NCBI GenBank assembly: GCA_004376325.1
Contig: SOKC01000072.1
Span: 1-13,933 of the forward strand
Direction of reading: 5' to 3'
Length of the DNA: 13,933 nucleotides
Origin: Actinomycetota bacterium
GTDB lineage: Bacteria; Actinomycetota; Humimicrobiia; Humimicrobiales; Humimicrobiaceae
Position numbers and translations under genes: made by a program. How positions within the stretch are numbered: position 1 is the first letter of the stretch; the number at the start of each line of letters is the position of its first letter. The notes under the pieces were generated by a model, which was not told the DNA's origin, did not search any database, and worked only from the letters and a program-made list of their open reading frames with translations. This document shows, piece after piece, positions 6,322-13,187 of this stretch.

Positions 6322-6346
6322 TATGTATCTTCCGGCAGAATACATA
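6322..6346. promoter_or_regulatory. 7-bp inverted repeat upstream of the RAM-domain gene
   Basis: TATGTAT (6322-6328) and ATACATA (6340-6346) flank an 11-base spacer in the 168-base gap between lipA and the RAM-domain gene. It could be an operator or a weak hairpin. No T tract follows on either strand, and the repeat is short. Confidence 0.25.
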
Positions 6347-6408
6347 ATGTTTGGCACCATTCAGTAGATTCTTATAATTAAGCTATTTATAATTTAAATC
6401 ATAAATTA

Positions 6409-7278
6409 TTATTTATTTTTATTTAAAATTCCGTCCAGTATAATACCCGCACCATAAGAAGATCTTACAAATATCCCGCTGGCAACAGCTTTAAAATTAA
6501 AACTCTCTGCTAGTTCTTTTATGCTTTCAAATTCTTCGGGTCTATAATATTTCTTAACCGGAAGATTTGACCCCGACGGTCTAAGATATTGGCCTATGGT
6601 AACAATATCGCAATCTACCTCTTTTAAGTCTGATAGTAATTCCACTATTTCTTTCCTGCCCTCTCCTAAACCCAGCATAAATCCTGATTTTGTGTAAATA
6701 TCTGGCTTTAACGATTTAGCTGATTTTAATATATTAAGTGAAGTTTTATAATCTGCATATTTTCTAACTTTACTAAAATTTTTTTTAACCGTCTCAATAT
6801 TATGATTCAATACATCCAGGTCCTCTACAAGAAGGATTTCCAGATTATTAACATTTCCTTTAAAATCAGGGATCAGGCACTCTATTCTTAACTCCAAATT
6901 TAGCCTGTTTATTTCACTTACAGTCTTTGCAAAATGAGAAACCCCGCCATCGGGCAGATCATCCCTGGTTACCGAAGTAATAACTACATATTTCAATCCC
7001 ATTTCTTTTACCGCATTTGCGATCCTGTAAGGTTCATTACCATCTAATATTTCAGGTTTCCCGGATTTTATACCACAAAAACCACAATTCCGGGTGCAGA
7101 TATTTCCCATTAGCATAAAGGTTGCAGTTTTTTTACTAAAACATTCAAAAATATTCGGGCACTTCGCGCTCTGGCAAACAGTATTTAGACGCGAACTGTA
7201 AGTGAGGTTTCTGACCTGATTAATATTCAAACTATTTATTCTGATCTTTTTCTTAAGCCAATCTGGTTTTCTATTCAA
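6409..7278 (-). CDS. lipA: Lipoyl synthase (radical SAM)
   Basis: Inserts two sulfur atoms at C6 and C8 of octanoyl groups carried on lipoyl domains or GcvH, for the glycine cleavage system and 2-oxoacid dehydrogenases. The 289-residue protein has both cluster motifs: the auxiliary [4Fe-4S] cysteines Cys35, Cys40 and Cys46 (CQSAKCPNIFEC) and the radical-SAM Cys61, Cys65 and Cys68 (CTRNCGFC). It also has VTRDDLPDGG, HNIET, the substrate region LRPSGSNLP and the C-terminal RSSY whose serine ligates the auxiliary cluster. The TTG start at 7278 overlaps the parB stop by 8 bases (TTGAATAG); the N-terminus NRKPDWLKKKIR fits the family, and no better start exists. No octanoyltransferase or lipoate ligase gene is in the window. 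Placement at the end of a chromosome-partition operon is unusual. Confidence 0.95.
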   Translation of the reverse strand: MNRKPDWLKKKIRINSLNINQVRNLTYSSRLNTVCQSAKCPNIFECFSKKTATFMLMGNICTRNCGFCGIKSGKPEILDGNEPYRIANAVKEMGLKYVVITSVTRDDLPDGGVSHFAKTVSEINRLNLELRIECLIPDFKGNVNNLEILLVEDLDVLNHNIETVKKNFSKVRKYADYKTSLNILKSAKSLKPDIYTKSGFMLGLGEGRKEIVELLSDLKEVDCDIVTIGQYLRPSGSNLPVKKYYRPEEFESIKELAESFNFKAVASGIFVRSSYGAGIILDGILNKNK

Positions 7279-8131
7279 CTATTTTACCTACTATTCTTTC
7301 CAGATCTCTTATGGAGCCAAATTCTATTGCGATCTTTCCCTTTTTTCTGCCCATTGTTATTTTCACAGGAGCGCCAAGATACTCGGACATCCTCCGGGAT
7401 ATTTCCGGGAGTTTGCTGAACTGCAGGACTTTTTTAGCTTCTTTTCTTCCAGCAGGTTCTCTCTTCTTAGCTGTTATTCTTTCCACATCCCTTACGCTCA
7501 GTCCATCTTTAACAACAAGGTTTGCAATTTTTACCCTTTCTTCTTTTCCTTCTATTGCAAGTATTGACCTGGCATGTCCCTCACTTATTTTTTCTTCATC
7601 TATTAATTTTTGAACTTCCAGCGGAAGAGAAAGCAGTCTTAGCGAGTTGGTTATTGATGCTCTACTTTTGCCAATCCTTTTTGAAAGCTGCCCGTGGGTA
7701 ATTTTAGACTCATCTATGAGCTGTTTAAATGTATAAGCCTTTTCCATAGGGCTTAAATCATCTCTATGAATATTTTCGATAAGAGCCATTTCCAGTGAAG
7801 ATCTATCATCAACATCCTTAACTACAATAGAGGGTATGGTATTAATACCAATTTTTCTAATAGCCCTACACCTTCTTTCTCCAGTAACAACTTCATACTT
7901 TTCTTCCCCATCCAGTCTTCTGACCACTATGGGCTGAATAACTCCAAATTCTTTTATTGATTCAGCAAGCTCAGCCAGTGACTGGTCATTAAATTTGTTC
8001 CTGGGCTGATTTTTGTTTGGAATAATTTTATCCAGTGGTAACTCAACAATTACATTTGATTCACTTTCAGAAGGCTTGTCTATTCTTGGAATTAATGCAC
8101 CAAGTCCTCTACCTAACCCCCTTCTAGCCAT
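7271..8131 (-). CDS. parB: Chromosome partitioning protein ParB (Spo0J)
   Basis: A CTP-dependent DNA clamp that loads at parS and slides to neighbouring DNA, recruiting SMC and stimulating ParA ATPase. The 286-residue length is typical. In order: N-terminal ParA-activating peptide RRGLGRGLGALIP (3-15), CTP-binding domain with TGERRCRA (83-90) and ENIHRDDLSPMEKA, helix-turn-helix parS reader (GQLSKRIGKSRASITNSLRLL), and a C-terminal dimerisation segment ending at 286. The ATG overlaps the parA stop by 8 bases (ATGGCTAG) and has AAGGAAGTG upstream inside parA. Two perfect parS sites for it lie in the same window (11666 and 13131). The canonical GERRxRA and ENxxRxxL boxes indicate an active CTP switch. 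Confidence 0.97.
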   Translation of the reverse strand: MARRGLGRGLGALIPRIDKPSESESNVIVELPLDKIIPNKNQPRNKFNDQSLAELAESIKEFGVIQPIVVRRLDGEEKYEVVTGERRCRAIRKIGINTIPSIVVKDVDDRSSLEMALIENIHRDDLSPMEKAYTFKQLIDESKITHGQLSKRIGKSRASITNSLRLLSLPLEVQKLIDEEKISEGHARSILAIEGKEERVKIANLVVKDGLSVRDVERITAKKREPAGRKEAKKVLQFSKLPEISRRMSEYLGAPVKITMGRKKGKIAIEFGSIRDLERIVGKIVE

Positions 8132-8948
8132 TTTCTATCACTTCCTTTGTAAAATTACTGTAAGCTTCTGCTCCCTTACAATCAGGAGCATACTCCATTA
8201 TAGGTTTACCATAACTTGGCGCTTCACTGAGCCTTACATTTCTAGGAATAACTGTTTTGTATACTTTTTCTGAAAAATAATTTTTAACTTCCTCAATTAC
8301 CTGCCCGGCTAGCTTTATTCTCGGATCATACATTGTCATTATAACTCCCTTTATTTTCAATTTATCATTTAGATTCTTTTTAACCAGGTTTATAGTACTT
8401 AAAAGCTGACCAAGCCCTTCCAGAGCATAGTATTCACATTGTATTGGTATAATAACTTCCTTTGTTGCTGTCAGCGCATTAATGGTTAAAAGCCCCAGTG
8501 CCGGGGGGCAGTCAATCAAAATAAAATCATAATCCTTTTCAATTTTATTTACTGCTTCCTTTAGTCTAAACTCTCTTTTTAAACTTGAGACTAATTCCAC
8601 TTCTACTCCGGCAAGCTGTATGGAAGATGGAAGAATCTTGAGGTTTTTATATGAAGTATCTAATATTATTTCATTGGGTTCCCTATCATTAATTAAGATA
8701 TCATAAATTGAATCTTTAGCATCTACTGGATTTATACCCAGTCCGCTTGTTGAATTACTTTGCGGGTCAAGATCTATAAGCAATGTTCTGTAACCATAAG
8801 AGCTTAAATAAGCTGAAACATTTACCGCTGTAGTACTTTTCCCTACTCCTCCCTTTTGGTTTGTAATTGCAATTATCCTTTCCAGAGGTTTTTTACCGGA
8901 AAATTTATAAGTCTTCTTTTTTTTAAGTATCATATCTAAAAACTTCAT
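8124..8948 (-). CDS. parA: Chromosome partitioning ATPase ParA (Soj)
   Basis: A deviant Walker A ATPase that dimerises on DNA with ATP and works with ParB in origin segregation and control of replication initiation. Visible motifs are deviant Walker A KGGVGKST (32-39), LIDLDPQSNST (switch I), DFILIDCPPALGLLT (Walker B), PIQCEYYALEGLGQL, and the C-terminal VIPRNVRLSEAPSYGKP. At 274 residues it is about 20 longer than Bacillus Soj because of a hydrophobic-then-basic N-terminal extension (MKFLDMILKKKK). No SD precedes the ATG at 8948 or the second ATG at 8933, so the start is uncertain. It lies 74 bases after rsmG and overlaps parB by 8 bases. I see no convincing promoter in the gap, so readthrough from the mnm genes is likely. 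Confidence 0.96.
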   Translation of the reverse strand: MKFLDMILKKKKTYKFSGKKPLERIIAITNQKGGVGKSTTAVNVSAYLSSYGYRTLLIDLDPQSNSTSGLGINPVDAKDSIYDILINDREPNEIILDTSYKNLKILPSSIQLAGVEVELVSSLKREFRLKEAVNKIEKDYDFILIDCPPALGLLTINALTATKEVIIPIQCEYYALEGLGQLLSTINLVKKNLNDKLKIKGVIMTMYDPRIKLAGQVIEEVKNYFSEKVYKTVIPRNVRLSEAPSYGKPIMEYAPDCKGAEAYSNFTKEVIENG

Positions 8949-9022
8949 TTATTAAACTTATTCACTACTCATTTATACATTTATACCTTTACACATTGGC
9001 ATATATTATAAGGATGTTCCTC

Positions 9023-9754
9023 TTACAAAGGTTGTTTTTTTATTTTCTTGAAATTCCGGGGGTATATACGGGGAGACTTTTTCGCCTTGTTGATTATCAG
9101 AAAAGTCCTGTACTCATCCAGATATGGAACCTTGACTTCTAACAAATTATCTACCTTCCCCCCTAACTTTGAGATAACTTCCCTATGTTCTGCCAGTTCA
9201 ATAAATACTTTTTTACTCTTATAAAATATAATTTTACCATTTATTCTGCAAAATGGAATTATTAATTCACTAAGAATATTAAAACTGGTGACCGCTCTTG
9301 CTAAAACAATATCAAAATTTTCCCTGTATAAATTTTCTTTTGCCAGCTCTTCGGCTCTTCCTCTAATTACCTTGATATTTTCTAGTTTTAGCTCTTTAAC
9401 CAATAGATTTAAGAAATTAATTCTCTTTAATGTTTTATCCAGCAGGTAAAATAGCTTATCACTTAAAAAAATAGATAGCAGTACCCCCGGTAATCCTGCA
9501 CCTGTTCCCACATCGAGTATTTTTTCTACATTATTTGTATTATAGAAAAGATATTTTTCATATTTCAATATTGAAATAGAGTCCAGAATATGCCTTATAA
9601 GTATTCCCTTCTTATCCTTTGTGCCAACAAGATTAAGTTTTTTATTATGCTTATAAACTAAATTCAGATATTCTTTTACAAGACTTACCTGGGCTTTAGA
9701 AAAATTAATACCAAGTTCTTTAAGTGACAGTTTTAAAATGTTATCAATATCCAA
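9023..9754 (-). CDS. rsmG: 16S rRNA (guanine-N7) methyltransferase RsmG (GidB)
   Basis: SAM-dependent methylation of N7 of a 16S rRNA guanine in the 530 loop (G527 in E. coli). The 243-residue protein shows the RsmG N-terminal helices, RHILDS (54-59), the SAM-binding DVGTGAGLPG (81-90), the LLDKTLKRINFL acidic-loop region, RAEEL, and LARAVTSFNIL. The start is a TTG at 9754, two bases after the mnmG stop; an AGGTG and a GGAGG inside the mnmG 3' end provide the SD, and no ATG or GTG lies near the N-terminus, so translation is probably coupled to mnmG. The order mnmG-rsmG-parA-parB is the conserved origin-proximal order. Confidence 0.96.
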   Translation of the reverse strand: MDIDNILKLSLKELGINFSKAQVSLVKEYLNLVYKHNKKLNLVGTKDKKGILIRHILDSISILKYEKYLFYNTNNVEKILDVGTGAGLPGVLLSIFLSDKLFYLLDKTLKRINFLNLLVKELKLENIKVIRGRAEELAKENLYRENFDIVLARAVTSFNILSELIIPFCRINGKIIFYKSKKVFIELAEHREVISKLGGKVDNLLEVKVPYLDEYRTFLIINKAKKSPRIYPRNFKKIKKQPL

Positions 9755-9756
9755 AT

Positions 9757-11625
9757 TTAAACACCTGCCTCCGGTTTCCCTTTTAGGTTCAACATGAGTA
9801 TTGATATATCCGCAGGCGATATCCCTGCAATTCTTGAAGCCTGCCCCAGAGTATTCGGTTTAATTTTTGTAAGTTTCTCTTGCGCTTCATAAGTCAGCCC
9901 AACTATTTTAAAATAGTTTAAATCCCGGGGAAGATAATATTTTTCCAGGCTCTCTAATTTCTTAATTTCGCTTAATTGCCTATTTATATAACCTTCATAT
10001 TTTATTTTAATCTCTGCCTGTTTTAAAATTTTTCTATCATAATTATTTCTTTTATCACCGGTAAAATCTATTACACCAGAGATATTAACCTCGGGTCTTT
10101 TTAAAAGCTTATATATGCTTAATGGAGTGTAAATGGGCTTTGTACCCATTTTTTCGAGAATAATATTATTACCCCTGTCAGGATTTAAACTACTGACTTT
10201 AAGTTTAGATATTAATCGATCAATTTCTTTCTCTCTTTTTACTACCCTCCTGTACTGCTCATTAGTTATTAGCCCAATATCATTCCCAAATTTACTTAAT
10301 CTTATATCAGCATTATCAGAGCGTAACACCAGTCTATATTCTGCTCTTGAAGTATACATCCTGTAAGGCTCCATAAGATCTTTAGTAAGAAGGTCATCTA
10401 TTAAAACCCCTATGTAACTATTATCCCTGGTTAGTATTAATGGCGGCTCATTCATTATTTTCAGTGCTGCATTTACTCCCGCAATAAAACCCTGGGCTGC
10501 TGCCTCCTCATACCCTGAAGTGCCATTTATCTGGCCAGCAAAATATAAATTCTCTATTATTTTTGATTCCAGAGTAAAATTCAATTGACTGGGAATTATA
10601 TAGTCATATTCTACGGCGTAACCCGGTCTTATTATCCTTGCGTTTTCCAATCCCTCTACAGCATTTATTATCTTCTTCTGTATTGCCATAGGCATACTGG
10701 TAGTAAGCCCCTGGAGATACATTTCGTTAGTATAAGTACCCTCAGGCTCAATAAAAACCGGATGCCTTTTCTTTTCGGGGAAATTAATTACTTTTCTATC
10801 AATAGATGGACAGTGTCTTGGACCATGCGTATCAACCATTCCGGACTTTATAGGAGATTGTTCTATGTTTTCCGCAATGATTTTATGAGTTTTTTCATTA
10901 GTGTAGGTCAAATGACACTTAATGCTCTGGTAAATCTTTTCCTCGTTCCAAAAAGAAAAGCTTAGGGGTTGCTTATCTCCATATTGAACTTCTGTTTTTG
11001 AAAAGTTTAATGTTCTTTTATCAACTCTTGGAGGAGTTGCTGTTTGAAATCTCTCTATCTCAAAACCAAGGCTGATTAAATTTTTTGTTAAATTCATTGC
11101 AGGATACTCACCCATACGCCCGGCTGGATAATCCTTTTCACCAATGATTATTCTTCCCCTTAAAAAAGTACCTGTAGTTATTATTACCGCTTTCCCACCA
11201 AATAATAGACCGCTTTCTATCCCTACGCCAACTGCAGAACCGTCCTTTACCAATATTTTATCCACTGTTCCCTGCCTTAAAGTTAAATTTCTGGTATTCT
11301 CCAGAACTTTCTTCATTTCGATCTCATATTCCTTTTTATCTACTTGAGCTCTTAGAGCCTGGACTGCAGGACCTTTTCTTTTGTTTAGAATTTTAATTTG
11401 TATTAGAGTTTTATTAGTAGTCTTTGCCATCTGTCCGCCCATTGCGTCTATTTCTCTAACCAGCTGGCTCTTTCCCAGTCCACCTATTGAAGGATTGCAG
11501 GGCATTAAAGCAATTTTATCCACATTAATGGTTAAAACTATAGTCTTTAATCCTAATCTTGCTGACGCCAGGGCCGCTTCACAGCCCGCATGTCCGGCTC
11601 CTACAACTATTACATCGTAATCCAT
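9757..11625 (-). CDS. mnmG: tRNA U34 carboxymethylaminomethyl-modifying enzyme MnmG (GidA), full length
   Basis: An FAD- and NADH-dependent partner of MnmE that installs the cmnm5 group on wobble uridine-34 of certain tRNAs, using methylene-tetrahydrofolate carbon and glycine. The 622-residue length is typical. In order: FAD dinucleotide fold GAGHAGCEAALASARLG (9-25), MPCNPSIGG with the conserved Cys43 (E. coli Cys47), GPAVQALRAQVDK, TGTFLRG, ATPPRVDKRTL, GPRHCPSI with the second conserved cysteine (E. coli Cys277), NGTSGYEEAAAQG, MEPYRMYTSRAEYRL, SDNADIRL, and a complete C-terminal helical domain that contacts MnmE and tRNA, ending with GISPADISILML. The ATG at 11625 follows the paralog stop by 24 bases; the SD is weak (AAGAAAG). 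This copy has all expected active-site features and should be the working enzyme. Confidence 0.97.
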   Translation of the reverse strand: MDYDVIVVGAGHAGCEAALASARLGLKTIVLTINVDKIALMPCNPSIGGLGKSQLVREIDAMGGQMAKTTNKTLIQIKILNKRKGPAVQALRAQVDKKEYEIEMKKVLENTRNLTLRQGTVDKILVKDGSAVGVGIESGLLFGGKAVIITTGTFLRGRIIIGEKDYPAGRMGEYPAMNLTKNLISLGFEIERFQTATPPRVDKRTLNFSKTEVQYGDKQPLSFSFWNEEKIYQSIKCHLTYTNEKTHKIIAENIEQSPIKSGMVDTHGPRHCPSIDRKVINFPEKKRHPVFIEPEGTYTNEMYLQGLTTSMPMAIQKKIINAVEGLENARIIRPGYAVEYDYIIPSQLNFTLESKIIENLYFAGQINGTSGYEEAAAQGFIAGVNAALKIMNEPPLILTRDNSYIGVLIDDLLTKDLMEPYRMYTSRAEYRLVLRSDNADIRLSKFGNDIGLITNEQYRRVVKREKEIDRLISKLKVSSLNPDRGNNIILEKMGTKPIYTPLSIYKLLKRPEVNISGVIDFTGDKRNNYDRKILKQAEIKIKYEGYINRQLSEIKKLESLEKYYLPRDLNYFKIVGLTYEAQEKLTKIKPNTLGQASRIAGISPADISILMLNLKGKPEAGV

Positions 11626-11649
11626 ATTACTTTTACTTTCTTAACCTAT

Positions 11650-13104
11650 CTAATAAATGATTTTATGTTTCACGTGAAACATTGATCTCTTTTTTTTATA
11701 TTTATTTATGATTTTTATTGCCTTATCTTTATTTCCCAATTTTTCTATAAATTTTAGCATCCTTATATCAGCATTATCATGCCTGTGGTAAAAACTATAT
11801 TCATTTCTAGAAACCAGCATCCTATATGGTTCATTTACACCCTTAACTACCAAATCGCTAATTAGCACTCCAATATAGCCATCTTCTCTTCTTATAATAA
11901 TGCTCTCAAGATTTTTTACCTTTCTATAAGCAGCCAGTCCAGCAACTATTCCCTGCGCTGCTGATTCTTCGTAACCATTTGTTCCATTTATATGACCGGC
12001 AAAAAAAATCCCCTTAAATTTTTTACTTTCCAGGCTACTTGTTAACTGAAAGGGCAATAAATAGTTAAACTCCACACCATAGCCGGGCCTTGTTATTTCT
12101 GCACATTTAAGACTTTTTATTTTCTTTAACATTTCAACCTGTATTTCTTCGGATAATGCAGTTTCAAGCCCCTTCAGGTATACTTCATTTGTATCCCTGC
12201 CTATCGGCAGGATAGCAATCATATAATCTTTTTTATCTTCAAACTTTAAAACTTTATCCTCAATTGTAAAGCAGTTCTCTGTTGTTTCTGATTTAATCTT
12301 ACAACTACTGGCTGCTTTTTTATTTATACTTTTTAAAATATATCCGGTACAGTCTTTACCAGTATTAGTTATATAACTATATAACTGTCTTCTCCCATCA
12401 AAATTATTTTCGTATGAAAACATTTGAGGATTCCTGTCATATGATTGTTTTTCTAAAACTTTTACATTAATTGATTTTCTATCTATTAGAGGAGCGGTAT
12501 AATTTTTTAACCTGCCAAATTTAAAACCTAGATTTTCTAAACTAAACAGAAGCTTTTTGGAACATATCTCACCCTGTCTTCCTGCCTCAATTGTATTTCC
12601 TCCCCAAAATATTTTTGCTCCCAGGAAAGTCCCGGTGCATATAACAATAGATTTGCAGCAGTAAGTAATTCCATCACTGGTATATATGTTATATTTCTTC
12701 CCTATTTCTTCTATGCCTGCTACAAGCCCCTGCCTTAAATACAAATTATCCTGGTTCTCCAGAACTTCCTTCATTGATAAAAAATATCTCCTCTTATCAA
12801 CCACAGCCTCCATAGTTTCGATGGCTGGATCTTCTTTACTGACGATTGTTCTCATATGAATATAATTTTTATCGATATTTTTGGAAATCTCTCCACCTAA
12901 AACATCTATCTCCCTTATAAGTTGTCCTCTTCCAAAACCACCCACTGTACTACTATATGGCATAAGAGTTATGCTATCCATATTTATTGATATAAGAAGA
13001 GTTCCTGCACCATTTCTTGCAGAGGCCAGCGCTGCTTCGCAGCCTGCATGTCCTGCACCTATAACTATCACATCATAATTAATTTTTCCCTCATTCTTAA
13101 TCAT
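11650..13104 (-). CDS. Truncated, divergent MnmG paralog, function unknown
   Basis: A 484-residue MnmG-family flavoprotein next to the full-length mnmG. It keeps the FAD fold GAGHAGCEAALASAR (16-30), IREIDVLGG, TGTFLGA, RPGYGVEFNYLLPFQL, NGTNGYEESAAQG, EPYRMLVSRNEYSF and HDNADIRM. It differs in four ways. MPCNPSIGG is MPYSSTVGG, so the first conserved cysteine is Tyr50. The GPRHCPSI region is diverged (ENCFTIEDK), though its cysteine remains. GPAVQALRAQVDK is DPAIETMEAVVDK. The protein ends just after the DNADIRM motif, so the helical domain that binds MnmE and tRNA is missing. It is not TrmFO, which has a different N-terminus and motifs. The frame is intact, suggesting selection. A GTG at 13113 would add three residues; neither start has a clear SD. 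It may be a regulator or partner of MnmG, or a flavoprotein with a new role. Confidence 0.85.
   Translation of the reverse strand: MIKNEGKINYDVIVIGAGHAGCEAALASARNGAGTLLISINMDSITLMPYSSTVGGFGRGQLIREIDVLGGEISKNIDKNYIHMRTIVSKEDPAIETMEAVVDKRRYFLSMKEVLENQDNLYLRQGLVAGIEEIGKKYNIYTSDGITYCCKSIVICTGTFLGAKIFWGGNTIEAGRQGEICSKKLLFSLENLGFKFGRLKNYTAPLIDRKSINVKVLEKQSYDRNPQMFSYENNFDGRRQLYSYITNTGKDCTGYILKSINKKAASSCKIKSETTENCFTIEDKVLKFEDKKDYMIAILPIGRDTNEVYLKGLETALSEEIQVEMLKKIKSLKCAEITRPGYGVEFNYLLPFQLTSSLESKKFKGIFFAGHINGTNGYEESAAQGIVAGLAAYRKVKNLESIIIRREDGYIGVLISDLVVKGVNEPYRMLVSRNEYSFYHRHDNADIRMLKFIEKLGNKDKAIKIINKYKKKRSMFHVKHKIIY
11666..11681. promoter_or_regulatory. parS site (ParB-binding centromere), copy 2
   Basis: TGTTTCACGTGAAACA is a perfect 16-bp palindrome matching the Bacillus-type parS consensus (TGTTNCACGTGAAACA). 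It lies inside the last codons of the upstream MnmG-like gene, where it encodes the MFHVKH stretch, and 41 bases before the full-length mnmG start codon. Confidence 0.93.
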
Positions 13105-13130
13105 TTTAATCACTAAAGATTTTATAATTT

Positions 13131-13146
13131 TGTTTCACGTGAAACA
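13131..13146. promoter_or_regulatory. parS site (ParB-binding centromere), copy 1
   Basis: A second perfect TGTTTCACGTGAAACA palindrome, in the 74-base gap between mnmE and the MnmG-like paralog, 26 bases before the paralog's ATG. It has the same position relative to its gene as the other parS has to mnmG. Together with parA/parB in the same run it marks the origin region of the chromosome. Confidence 0.95.
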
Positions 13147-13187
13147 TTTTCGTCAAATATTCGTACAATATTGTTTTTTGACATTAT

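Noticed and set aside
6355..6408. AT-rich stem (ATAATTTA/TAAATTAT) as a lipA terminator
   Set aside because: Eight A-T pairs only and no T tract follows on the minus strand; not convincing.
10585..10965. 126-codon plus-strand frame opposite mnmG
   Set aside because: It lies wholly antisense to conserved MnmG coding sequence and has no recognisable domain.
11650..13113. The short MnmG-like gene as TrmFO (folate-dependent tRNA m5U54 methyltransferase)
   Set aside because: TrmFO is a shorter MnmG relative, but its N-terminus and cysteine motifs differ. This protein carries MnmG-specific segments such as GAGHAGCEAALASAR, NG.NGYEE.AAQG and HDNADIR.
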